From positions 1 through 6,427 of the forward strand of contig JAJXVI010000147.1 of NCBI GenBank assembly GCA_021782195.1: 6,427 bases of DNA. Direction: 5' to 3'. Below are positions 1 through 6,221 of this stretch, one piece after another (position 1 is the stretch's first letter; the number at the start of each line of letters is the position of its first letter). Position numbers and translations under genes: made by a program. Source of the DNA: a bacterium. GTDB lineage: Bacteria > Vulcanimicrobiota > Xenobia > RGZZ01. Below the pieces are notes generated by a model. That model was not told where the DNA came from, did not search any database, and was given only the letters and a program-made list of their open reading frames with translations.

Positions 1-1595
1 CGGGACCCAACGCGGGACCGAACGCGGGACCCAACGCCGGACCGAACGCGGGACCCAACGCCGGACCGAACGCGGGACCCAACGCGGGACCCAACGCGGG
101 ACCGAACGCGGGACCCAACGCGGGACCCAACGCGGGGCCGAACGCCGGACCCAACGCGGGACCGAACGCCGGACCCAACGCGGGACCGAACGACGGACCG
201 AATGCGGGACCCAACGCGGGACCGAACGCCGGACCGAATGCGGGACCCAACGCGGGACCGAACGCCGGACCGAATGCGGGACCCAACGCGGGACCCAACG
301 CGGGACCGTGCGCACATCCCCACGTCCGTCGTCATTTCCACTCTCACCACCCCGCACACTCTGGAGCGGGACCCAACGCGGGACCCAACGCGGGACCCAA
401 CGCGGGACCCAATGCGGGACCCAATGCCGGACCGCGCACGCCACATTATCTTCCCCCTCACTTCCACCCATTGCACGCCGCGGGTCCCAACGCGGGTCCC
501 AACGCCGGCCCACGCATCGCAAACGCCGGACCGAACGCGAGCGCACCGGTGCGTCCCCACGCTGCGTCGGTATCCAACGCCGGAGTCGCTCCTCAGCCCC
601 CCCCGTCCCCACAGGCGACAGGCGCCCCCTCGCTCGATACGCGCATCGACGGGGTGCGCATTGCCGACATGAAGCACTCCAACGGGCTGGGGCGCTTTGA
701 CACCGTCGTGAAGGATCATTACGGCAAGGACGCTTTCCTGGTCGACATGAAGGGCACGCCGGGCGACACACCAGGCAAGCTCAACCAGCACGACTACGTG
801 GTGTACACCGAGAACGGTGTCCGTCAGATGAAGCCCGTCGGCAACGAGATGTATGACATCCAGTATCGCACCTCGGTCATCCACAACGCGGACACAATGA
901 ACCAGAGACTACGTGACGGTTCGGTGGGCTTCAGTGGATCGATGGACTCTGACCCTCGTACGGGCCAGGGCGGCCAGCACTACGACGAAAAATACTGGCA
1001 ACAGGTGCACATCGACGGTAAGGACTACTGGAAGGTGCGCAACGGCGTCGATCCGTCGGTTGCCGTTAGTGACGTCTTTGCTCACCACGACGACTCGCAC
1101 TCACGCTATGAGCTGGATTGCGCCTCGTCCGCGAACCTCGTGATGATGAAGTCGAAGCTCGACACCATCGGCCCGGCAGCCTTCAACCGTGAGTACAGTG
1201 CCCTCCACGTACGTGGATGGGAGACGTGGAATTCCGACACCACCACGGGCAGCGCACACTGGCATGACGGCGGCACCATCGACGTCCAGACCGGACAGAT
1301 GCGGGGAGCCGACGGGCTCGCCACGCACGGAACGCTCCACGACACGCATCCTGGCGACTACGTGTACTTCGCGAACAGCAGTCGACTCCTCGGACAGGCC
1401 ACGCAGGGTGAGAATGCGATCTACCTCGGCCGCGACAGCCACGGTGAACCGCAGTTCTTCGGGAACCCCGTCGGCGTAATCACGCTCGACAAAAACAACC
1501 TGCGCATGCCGTACGGCTCGCTTTCCACGGTGCGCGGGCGGGTCGACACCGGTCGCCTCGCGGCAACCGATCCGAATCGGACCGACGCGTTCTGA
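1..1595 (+). CDS. Tgl-like protein-glutamine gamma-glutamyltransferase with GPNA-repeat N-terminal region (5' partial)
   Basis: The frame that begins at base 3 is open from the left edge to TGA at 1593-1595, giving 530 visible residues; the true start lies outside the window. Visible order: about 25 tandem Gly-Pro-Asn-Ala units, a His-rich spacer, five more units, a second His-rich spacer, a short Pro/Ala linker, then a C-terminal domain from about base 630. From memory, that domain resembles Bacillus subtilis Tgl, which forms Gln-Lys isopeptide crosslinks in the spore coat. Shared pieces include YWKV, a D-C-A motif (Cys codon 1119-1121) matching Tgl E-C-A (Cys116), LDTIG followed by FN, GDYVYF matching GDCLYF, and QGENAIYLG (Glu codon 1410-1412) matching RGENVILLG (Glu187). 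The repeat architecture is unlike compact Tgl and suggests a secreted or surface enzyme or an effector, but the localisation signal is not visible. The family call is fairly confident; the role is inference. Confidence 0.8.
   Translation, partial: GPNAGPNAGPNAGPNAGPNAGPNAGPNAGPNAGPNAGPNAGPNAGPNAGPNAGPNAGPNAGPNDGPNAGPNAGPNAGPNAGPNAGPNAGPNAGPNAGPNAGPCAHPHVRRHFHSHHPAHSGAGPNAGPNAGPNAGPNAGPNAGPRTPHYLPPHFHPLHAAGPNAGPNAGPRIANAGPNASAPVRPHAASVSNAGVAPQPPPSPQATGAPSLDTRIDGVRIADMKHSNGLGRFDTVVKDHYGKDAFLVDMKGTPGDTPGKLNQHDYVVYTENGVRQMKPVGNEMYDIQYRTSVIHNADTMNQRLRDGSVGFSGSMDSDPRTGQGGQHYDEKYWQQVHIDGKDYWKVRNGVDPSVAVSDVFAHHDDSHSRYELDCASSANLVMMKSKLDTIGPAAFNREYSALHVRGWETWNSDTTTGSAHWHDGGTIDVQTGQMRGADGLATHGTLHDTHPGDYVYFANSSRLLGQATQGENAIYLGRDSHGEPQFFGNPVGVITLDKNNLRMPYGSLSTVRGRVDTGRLAATDPNRTDAF
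3..314 (+). repeat. 12-bp tandem repeat array encoding (Gly-Pro-Asn-Ala)n, block 1
   Basis: There are 25 uninterrupted 12-bp units (consensus GGACCSAACGCG) from 3 to 302, plus a degenerate 26th unit at 303-314 that reads Gly-Pro-Cys-Ala. The array runs off the left edge, so its full copy number is unknown. Nearly all differences between units fall at third codon positions of the GPNA frame (CCC/CCG, GCG/GCC, AAC/AAT, GGA/GGG). The one exception within units 1-25 is GCC to GAC (Ala to Asp) at 192-194. A 36-bp higher-order unit is repeated exactly at 195-230 and 231-266, and its first 24 bp recur at 267-290, which points to recent three-unit duplications. Because the unit length is a multiple of three, copy-number change alters protein length but not frame. 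Confidence 0.95.
369..434 (+). repeat. GPNA-coding 12-bp repeat, block 2
   Basis: Five further Gly-Pro-Asn-Ala units (369-428) plus a terminal Gly-Pro (429-434) are in the same frame as block 1. They lie between the two His-rich spacers. Units four and five carry AAT for Asn, otherwise AAC. A short third block continues at 483-512 with two units that use GGT for Gly, followed by decayed copies (Ile-Ala-Asn-Ala-Gly-Pro-Asn-Ala) up to about 539. Confidence 0.9.
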
Positions 1596-1722
1596 GTCGC
1601 ATCGACGCGCTGTGACTCCCTCTGGTCCGTGCCTCGCTCGGTATGACCGCTGTATCGAGCGCGGTGCCCCGGTTACGGGTCCACGCTGCGCTGGCGAACC
1701 CTGAACCTGCCAGGGGCAGCAA

Positions 1723-1767
1723 AAAACCGCGGATGTGCGTACCAGGTGGTGGCACGTCCGCGGTTTT
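1723..1767. terminator. Bidirectional intrinsic terminator between convergent genes
   Basis: A 16-bp inverted repeat has its left arm at 1723-1738 (AAAACCGCGGATGTGC) and its right arm at 1752-1767 (GCACGTCCGCGGTTTT). It is perfect apart from one position that can form a U-G wobble, and the loop is 13 nt. The GC-rich core is flanked by A and T runs on the two sides, so the hairpin can end transcripts from both directions. The minus-strand U tract is longer (six) than the plus-strand one (four). It lies 127 bp after the transglutaminase-like stop and 41 bp from the stop of the convergent 188-aa gene, where a shared terminator is expected. Confidence 0.88.
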
Positions 1768-1808
1768 CGCACGTCGACCAGGACGGTTGCCGGGTCAGCA
1801 GCGCAGGT

Positions 1809-2375
1809 TCAACTGAACAGAACCTCGGTCCAGGCGGTCATGTCGCCTTCCCACACCTGATCGAGAGGGGGGCCGGCGGATGCGTCCGACGCGCCGGAAA
1901 GCCCGCTCTTGATTTCGACGCGGTCGCGCTTGCGGTCATGCACCCCGTCAGGAGCGTTGAAAAACGACACGGTCGTCCCCACGTTGACCACGAACAGGTG
2001 CACCCCTGCTGGAAATCCGTCCATTCGCTGCGACAGGTCGAAACTCGCCGGCAGATCGCCGGCCGGCAGGAATCCGTAGTCGCCCTTTGCGGCCACGTCG
2101 AGACGCATCTGGATCACGGCCCCCGGTCGCAACAGTTTGAGATCGGAGGAAGCGAGTTGCGGGCGCGGTGTGGCACCGAAGGCAAAGCACTCGAACTGAC
2201 CGCCTCGAAGCGTGCAGAGCAAGCGGTGTTCCAGCAGGTAATCGCAGAACACGATATCGTGAGGGGCAACGTTCGTGATGGTGACGTTCAGGACGGGAAT
2301 CGTACCGGCCGCGCAGGCATCACGGGTCGGGCGAATCGCCAGTTTCAGTCCGTTCGACGTGGACAGGTCGGACAT
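1809..2375 (-). CDS. Hypothetical 188-aa cytoplasmic protein, probable beta-sandwich fold
   Basis: I do not recognise the family. The ATG at 2375-2373 is chosen because GGAGGAA sits 5 nt upstream (2387-2381); a longer open frame to 2735 would lack this signal and run into the divergent gene. There is no signal peptide or membrane segment. The sequence alternates hydrophobic residues in strand-like runs (about residues 26-37 and 85-95). It has a T-N-V-A-P-H-D turn at 34-40 and an L-R-P-G turn at 82-85, a layout typical of immunoglobulin-like or BsuPI-type beta sandwiches. Four Cys lie at 21, 44, 54 and 63. The C-terminal 40 residues are more polar and end in W-T-E-V-L-F-S. The gene converges on the transglutaminase-like gene across a shared terminator and diverges from the zinc-ribbon gene. 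An inhibitor or immunity role toward the enzyme is speculation from position alone. Confidence 0.75.
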   Translation of the reverse strand: MSDLSTSNGLKLAIRPTRDACAAGTIPVLNVTITNVAPHDIVFCDYLLEHRLLCTLRGGQFECFAFGATPRPQLASSDLKLLRPGAVIQMRLDVAAKGDYGFLPAGDLPASFDLSQRMDGFPAGVHLFVVNVGTTVSFFNAPDGVHDRKRDRVEIKSGLSGASDASAGPPLDQVWEGDMTAWTEVLFS

Positions 2376-2519
2376 AGGGGTTCCTCCAGTTCCTGGCACG
2401 CTCGGCGCCGACACCCCGACAGGCGAACACACGCATCGGGAGCGTGGCATTGCACGGGGGCAAGTCCTTTCGGCCGAAACCCAGGGGTTTCCCTCCGCAA
2501 CAGGGAACTTTTCCAGACC
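2376..2519. promoter_or_regulatory. Divergent intergenic region with two adjacent palindromes
   Basis: This 144-bp gap between the two divergent starts must carry the promoters of both genes. I see no convincing -10/-35 pair for a housekeeping sigma factor. It holds a perfect 12-bp palindrome TTTCGGCCGAAA (2468-2479), overlapped by a second inverted repeat AAACCC-AG-GGGTTT (2477-2490). Both lie 30-52 bp upstream of the zinc-ribbon gene's ATG. They could be a regulator site acting on one or both genes, but this rests on symmetry alone. Confidence 0.35.
2381..2387 (-). promoter_or_regulatory. Shine-Dalgarno site of the 188-aa minus-strand gene
   Basis: The minus strand reads GGAGGAA, then five bases, then ATG at 2375-2373. 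This is the clearest ribosome-binding site in the window, and it fixes the start of the minus-strand gene well inside the longer open frame. Confidence 0.85.
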
Positions 2520-4181
2520 ATGTCCACGCCAGAGACCTCCGAACTGATTGCCACGTGCGAGGCAGCCGCTGCAAGCGGTGACGCCACTTTCCTGCTCGCC
2601 CTGCTCGGCCGACACGAGCAACAGGCCAGGGTCACCCACCAGGACTTTGCCGCCACGATTGCCAGTCTGCCCCCTCAGATGCGCACCTTCCTGGCCCCGC
2701 TTGTGAAACGTTGCAACGATGCGCTCGACCGGCACGCGCAGGCGTCCGCGTGGTTGCGCAACGGAACGAAGTCGCCTGGCCCCGGCCTGGTTGAGCGCGC
2801 GGCGCGGGTCGAGACTGCTCGGCTTGACGTCGAACGCTCATTTCTGGATTTGCGCCAGGAAGCGTTGCGCGCACTCGGCCCGACGACGGTCCCAGGAGCA
2901 AACCTGATGCTGGCCACACTGGAACGCTACCGCAGCGGGGAAGACGTCGGCGCGCTCTTGAGGGAACAGGCCAACCGTGAGTACCTCTCCGCCCAGGCCA
3001 TGCTTGACGCGCTCGAGCAGCCCGGTGGGGACACAGCAGATGCGCTCCCGTTCATTGACGACTTCCTGGAGGTGGTCAGCGAGGTCGGGCGTGTCGAGCA
3101 CGCGTCCGCAGCCACGGCAGATCTTTCGGTTCGGCTGGCCTCTGCCGCCACAGCCATGGACGAAGCCCTCGGCAACTGCACGATCTCCACGCTGCTCCAG
3201 GGTGAAACTGCGTTCCCCCGAGCAAACCTGGCGTTATCCCTTGCGAAACGCATTGCGGCGGAACCCGCACTGGCCGAGGCCCTGTACAACGTGATCGGCG
3301 AACTGTCTGGCGACGTGGAATCGATGCACGCCGCGTGCCGACGCATCGCGGAGAACCCGGAGTCGTCCCCGGCCCTCCTGGCCACGACGAAAGATACCGA
3401 GGCGGTGCTGAATCGCTGGCAGGGAGCGCTCGAAGCGGTGGCCAAAGCTGTGGGGTCAGCGCAGGGCGCGGAAATGACCCCCGAAGGCGCGTCAACTCTG
3501 GAAGCCGCCGCAGAAGAGTTGCAACAGGCTTCGTCCGACCTCGACAGGCTGGCGAGTGCCGTACGCGACATCGCGGATCGCGAAGGACGGGTCCCTTGCG
3601 TCCGATGCGGACATTGGAGCCGCCCGGATCGTCCGCTGTGTGAAGCCTGTGGAGCCCGTCTTCCTCGCGTGGCGGAACTCCGTGCACAGAACGTCGACGT
3701 GCTGGCGGAGGACGGTGGGCTACCTGAGCCCGAACCGCAGATGACCGAGAACCTCGCACGACTGCTTGAGCTCGCAAGCGCCGCAGCCGCAGATGCTGGT
3801 GCGCGGGCGGCACTCGAAAGCGAGGTGACGCAGATGGAAGCGTTGCTCGCAGAAGCAAAGGTTGACGCGGAAATCGACAACCCCCGCGCGGCGCTGCGCA
3901 CGCCTGCGCAATGGGAAGCGTTCGAGCGGACACGCGCGCTCTATCGTCAGGCGATCGCCGACTGCGAAATGGGACTTTCAATGCTACGCCAGTTTGCGCA
4001 CAACGGTGGCAACCATCGGCTGGACGCGGCGGGTCACCTGCTCTGTCAGGGAGCAGCAAACATGCAGCGCGTGCAGCATCGCCTGGAGGAACTGAGCGGT
4101 GTGCACCCTTCGGCCGTGGTCGAAGCGACACCCGCAACAGCGGCCAGCGCAGAGATCGGAATGGAGAGCTGGGAAGCGTGA
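2520..4181 (+). CDS. Hypothetical 553-aa helical protein with a central zinc ribbon
   Basis: I do not recognise this family. The start is taken at ATG 2520-2522: the frame is open further left, but that stretch is antisense to the RBS-supported minus-strand gene and translates to shadow-like, low-quality sequence. The site upstream (GGGAA near 2503) is weak. Residues 1 to about 355 and 380 to 553 are Ala/Glu/Leu/Arg-rich and look almost entirely helical, with heptad-like stretches (for example A-A-E-E-L-Q-Q-A-S-S-D-L near 330). Between them, residues 360-377 form a CxxC-x10-CxxC zinc ribbon (Cys 360, 363, 374, 377) of the kind used for structural zinc or for protein and nucleic-acid contacts. 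There is no signal peptide, so it is probably cytoplasmic. Its stop overlaps the next start by 4 bp, implying co-transcription and translational coupling with an exported OB-fold-like protein. The function is unknown. Confidence 0.85.
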   Translation: MSTPETSELIATCEAAAASGDATFLLALLGRHEQQARVTHQDFAATIASLPPQMRTFLAPLVKRCNDALDRHAQASAWLRNGTKSPGPGLVERAARVETARLDVERSFLDLRQEALRALGPTTVPGANLMLATLERYRSGEDVGALLREQANREYLSAQAMLDALEQPGGDTADALPFIDDFLEVVSEVGRVEHASAATADLSVRLASAATAMDEALGNCTISTLLQGETAFPRANLALSLAKRIAAEPALAEALYNVIGELSGDVESMHAACRRIAENPESSPALLATTKDTEAVLNRWQGALEAVAKAVGSAQGAEMTPEGASTLEAAAEELQQASSDLDRLASAVRDIADREGRVPCVRCGHWSRPDRPLCEACGARLPRVAELRAQNVDVLAEDGGLPEPEPQMTENLARLLELASAAAADAGARAALESEVTQMEALLAEAKVDAEIDNPRAALRTPAQWEAFERTRALYRQAIADCEMGLSMLRQFAHNGGNHRLDAAGHLLCQGAANMQRVQHRLEELSGVHPSAVVEATPATAASAEIGMESWEA

Positions 4182-4597
4182 AGCTACGACACTTGAACCT
4201 CATCGTGATGGTTGCGATCGTGCTGGCGATGTACGCCCCAGCGCGTGCCCGGACGTTCGACGAAAGCAACGCCGCGTGCCGCTACAACGCGCGCTTCTGG
4301 AACGCGCGCGCAATGGTCCGGGTGACGGGAAAGGTCACGTGGATCGGCAAGATGACAGGCCCCGTGCTCATCTCGGTGCACAGCGCAAAGAGATGGCACT
4401 ATCTGGCCTACATGCCTCCGTTCAGCTACCTCAACGACCTGCACGTGATGCTCGAGAAAGGCTCGACGATTACGCTGGAAGGATCGCTGCGGACGGCGGG
4501 TGGCGAGAAGATCGTGTACGTGTCGGCTTTCACGTGGCACGGTCGACGCCACGTGGTGAGGAACGCGCGGGGAGTTCCGCGCTGGCATACGTTCTGA
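4178..4597 (+). CDS. Small exported OB-fold-like protein (DUF6152-like)
   Basis: GTG at 4178-4180 overlaps the preceding TGA (GTGA), with GGAGA about 10 nt upstream at 4163-4167, giving 139 aa. Residues 1-24 form a classical signal peptide: K and R, a hydrophobic core L-I-V-M-V-A-I-V-L-A-M, and A-R-A as a signal peptidase I site. The mature protein of about 115 aa has V-R-V-T-G-K-V-T-W (47-55), V-L-I-S-V, W-H-Y-L-A-Y, G-S-T-I-T-L-E-G-S-L (95-104) and K-I-V-Y-V-S-A-F. This strand order matches small periplasmic OB-fold-like proteins; from memory it is closest to DUF6152, whose members have a G-x-V...W...G-x-x-V-x-V-x-G pattern. That assignment is tentative. One mature Cys (34) is present. The 4-bp overlap indicates one operon with the zinc-ribbon gene. 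The function is unknown; an envelope location is the safest statement. Confidence 0.8.
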   Translation: MKLRHLNLIVMVAIVLAMYAPARARTFDESNAACRYNARFWNARAMVRVTGKVTWIGKMTGPVLISVHSAKRWHYLAYMPPFSYLNDLHVMLEKGSTITLEGSLRTAGGEKIVYVSAFTWHGRRHVVRNARGVPRWHTF

Positions 4598-4662
4598 AGG
4601 AACGACTGGAAGGATTGACCGTCGGAATGCGCTCTCGGAAGGATTGGAGCCGAACGGTATTG

Positions 4663-4699
4663 AACCTTTCCTGGCGGTTTTTTCAGCGATGGAAAGGTT
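4663..4699 (+). other. Imperfectly explained inverted repeat in the gap before the PEP-CTERM genes
   Basis: The arms AACCTTTCC (4663-4671) and GGAAAGGTT (4691-4699) are perfect 9-bp complements around a 19-nt loop that contains a run of six T. No T run follows the right arm, so this is not a standard terminator. It could be a weak stem or an attenuator-like element between the OB-fold gene (stop at 4597) and the first PEP-CTERM gene. The rest of this 162-bp gap shows only a direct repeat GGAAGGATTG at 4608-4617 and 4637-4646. Confidence 0.4.
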
Positions 4700-4759
4700 G
4701 CACGAAGGCTGCGGCACCGAACCGTCGTGATCGAGCCGGACTGAAAGGAAAGCCAAGCA

Positions 4760-5455
4760 TTGAAACTCGCAAACGTGACCAGATTCTTCCTGGGGCTGGG
4801 CTTGATCTTCCTGTTCATCGCAACGGGGGCGTATGCGTCGCCAAACCTCATCGTTGACGGGAGCTTCGAGTCGCCCACGGTCGCGGCGGGTAATCTTACC
4901 GACTTCGCCGGAGGGCAGAGCATCGGGGCCTGGCAGGTCCTTGGCAACGACGTCACCCAACTTTCTACTACCTATGCCGAGACCGGTAACGGGATGATAG
5001 CGTTCAACGCGCAGAGCGGTCTCGTATCACTCGACCTCACGGGAATGGGCAACACCGGCCCGACCAACGGGGTGGTACAGTCGGTAACAACCGCAGCAGG
5101 TGGGCACTATCAGCTCAGCTTCTGGGTCGGGGTTGCCTATGGGTCGCAGTCGTTTTATCAGCTTCCCGCCACCGTGAACCTGAGCATTGCCGGAACGTCG
5201 GTCGGAAGCTACACCAACTCGACCCTCAGCAACTACGGCTACGTTACCTGGGAACAGTTCACGACGTCGTTCATCGCCAATGCCACATCAACAAGCATTG
5301 CCTTCTACAACGGAACCCCAACCACCAACAACTTTGCGGGTCTCGACAACGTGTCGCTGGTTGCGCTTCCCGAACCGTGTGGCATGCTATGGCCGTTGCT
5401 GGCAATCGCGCTGGCATTCAGCCCGGTCAAAATACAGGCAAGACGACGCTGCTGA
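4760..5455 (+). CDS. PEP-CTERM-anchored exported protein with DUF642 / choice-of-anchor C-type domain
   Basis: The TTG start at 4760 is supported by AAAGGAA at 4744-4750 and by the signal peptide that begins there (basic M-K-L-A-N-V-T-R, hydrophobic core to about residue 20, cleavage near A-Y-A-S, 24-27); the product has 231 aa. The ectodomain begins N-L-I-V-D-G-S-F-E (29-37) and continues with G-A-W-Q-V, L-D-L-T-G, V-V-Q-S-V-T-T followed by Y-Q-L-S-F-W-V, and closes with G-L-D-N-V-S-L (194-200). This is the signature order of the DUF642 / 'choice-of-anchor C' galactose-binding-like jelly roll. The tail is Pro-Glu-Pro (204-206), a hydrophobic segment, and a basic end A-R-R-R-C, which marks a substrate of exosortase (EpsH-type) sorting to the envelope or extracellular polysaccharide. 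Oddities are Cys directly after PEP, a Pro/Lys break in the anchor, and a C-terminal Cys. Confidence 0.85.
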   Translation: MKLANVTRFFLGLGLIFLFIATGAYASPNLIVDGSFESPTVAAGNLTDFAGGQSIGAWQVLGNDVTQLSTTYAETGNGMIAFNAQSGLVSLDLTGMGNTGPTNGVVQSVTTAAGGHYQLSFWVGVAYGSQSFYQLPATVNLSIAGTSVGSYTNSTLSNYGYVTWEQFTTSFIANATSTSIAFYNGTPTTNNFAGLDNVSLVALPEPCGMLWPLLAIALAFSPVKIQARRRC

Positions 5456-5534
5456 AATCGTCTGATCGAAGGTTGCAAGAAATCCTCGCGACCCACCGAA
5501 ACCAGCGAACAAAGTGAAAGTGAGCGACGAATCG

Positions 5535-6125
5535 ATGAAGTGCGGGCGCATTCTTGCAGTTGCAGCAACCGCACTGTTGTTGCTTCTAAAACCAGCCATC
5601 GCAACCGCGCCGGTTCTGACCTACAACATCGACCTCTGGCCCAGTTTCACGTTCTCGCTCAGCACAAGCGACTCGACCACCGGCACAACGGTGCTCTCGT
5701 CAGGTTGGAGCTACACGTCTTTCACCGGCTCGGTCGCGCTGACACCGGGCACGATGAACTTCATCCACCTCAGCACCGGTGGCGGGTCTGGTTACTCTCC
5801 TGGCGTGATCGGTGACTTCACCCTGAGCGGCGGAGGGACATTCGCGAACGGTGCGACTACGATTGTCACCGACAACGCGACGGGATGGAACTTCAGCCAG
5901 ACGGGCTTCGGAACGGGATACTACAGCCCGACCGTTCGACTGGGATCGACCTCTCTGTATGACGTCCCCACGGGCGCACCCACCAGCTACTGGCTCATCG
6001 ACTCCAACCTCAACTACCCCGGGGACCTCTGGATGTCGGTAGCCATCAACCTTCCCGAGCCTGCCAGCGGCCTTCTGCTTCTTGCTCCGCTCACCGCGAT
6101 CACGATGCTGCGACGCCGTCGATAG
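5535..6125 (+). CDS. PEP-CTERM-anchored exported protein with Ser/Thr/Gly-rich ectodomain
   Basis: The product has 196 aa from ATG 5535; an in-frame GTG at 5514 would add seven polar residues before the signal peptide, and neither start has a strong Shine-Dalgarno. Residues 1-25 are a signal peptide: M-K-C-G-R, a hydrophobic core with five consecutive Leu, and cleavage at A-I-A or A-T-A. The mature part is rich in Ser, Thr, Gly and aromatic residues, contains no Cys, and reads as alternating beta strands (for example F-T-F-S-L-S-T-S-D and T-M-N-F-I-H-L-S-T); I do not recognise the domain. The C-terminal 24 residues are a textbook sorting tail: L-P-E-P-A-S (PEP at 174-176), a hydrophobic helix and R-R-R-R. 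It lies 79 bp after the first PEP-CTERM gene on the same strand with no clear terminator between, so co-expression is likely. The ectodomains do not look like copies of each other. Confidence 0.85.
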   Translation: MKCGRILAVAATALLLLLKPAIATAPVLTYNIDLWPSFTFSLSTSDSTTGTTVLSSGWSYTSFTGSVALTPGTMNFIHLSTGGGSGYSPGVIGDFTLSGGGTFANGATTIVTDNATGWNFSQTGFGTGYYSPTVRLGSTSLYDVPTGAPTSYWLIDSNLNYPGDLWMSVAINLPEPASGLLLLAPLTAITMLRRRR

Positions 6126-6185
6126 TACGCGACAGGATCCTCGCGTCCACGAACAACGGTCACCGAGGTTCGACCGCTACCCTTT

Positions 6186-6221
6186 TGATATTCTGTGGAG
6201 CAGTGATGAGCAAGAATATCA
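6186..6221 (+). other. Inverted repeat whose loop contains a Shine-Dalgarno and ATG
   Basis: The arms TGATATTCT (6186-6194) and AGAATATCA (6213-6221) are perfect 9-bp complements around an 18-nt loop. The loop holds GGAG (6197-6200) and ATG (6206-6208). The surrounding region is clearly AT-richer than the coding DNA on either side, as is common for leader and promoter regions. It could be an operator or an RNA stem-loop that presents a start site. Confidence 0.45.

Noticed and set aside
1..560. CRISPR array or satellite DNA.
   Set aside because: The units are contiguous 12-mers with no unique spacers, and they lie in frame within a gene.
202..700. Two other plus-strand frames through the repeat, giving Arg-Asp-Pro-Thr and Gly-Thr-Gln-Arg repeats; the Gln-rich one looked like a tempting transglutaminase substrate.
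   Set aside because: Both are open only because a 12-bp stop-free unit is open in every frame; unit-to-unit changes are synonymous only in the GPNA frame, and these frames end soon after the repeat.
471..1595. A start of the transglutaminase-like gene at TTG 471.
   Set aside because: The same frame is open and repeat-coding back to the left edge, and there is no Shine-Dalgarno before 471; this TTG is simply a Leu codon in the second His-rich spacer.
1596..1722. Small inverted repeat CCCTG...CAGGG near 1700-1716 after the transglutaminase-like gene.
   Set aside because: The stem is only 5 bp with no T tract; the strong hairpin at 1723-1767 explains termination.
1101..1772. A 223-codon minus-strand open frame opposite the transglutaminase-like domain.
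   Set aside because: It overlaps the conserved catalytic region and the terminator, and its translation shows no domain-like sequence.
2445..2465. Possible sigma-54 promoter (TGGCATTGCAC...) in the divergent gap.
   Set aside because: The GG and GC elements are not 12 bases apart as the -24/-12 consensus needs.
1746..2519. N-terminal extension of the 553-aa gene back to 1746.
   Set aside because: It would be fully antisense to the 188-aa gene with its strong Shine-Dalgarno and would start inside the terminator hairpin; the translated extension is Arg/His/Gly-rich shadow sequence.
2927..4269. Long minus-strand open frames (324 and 397 codons) opposite the zinc-ribbon gene.
   Set aside because: They are Ser/Ala/Arg/Pro-rich antisense shadows in high-GC DNA, lack ribosome-binding sites, and overlap a coherent plus-strand protein with a zinc ribbon.
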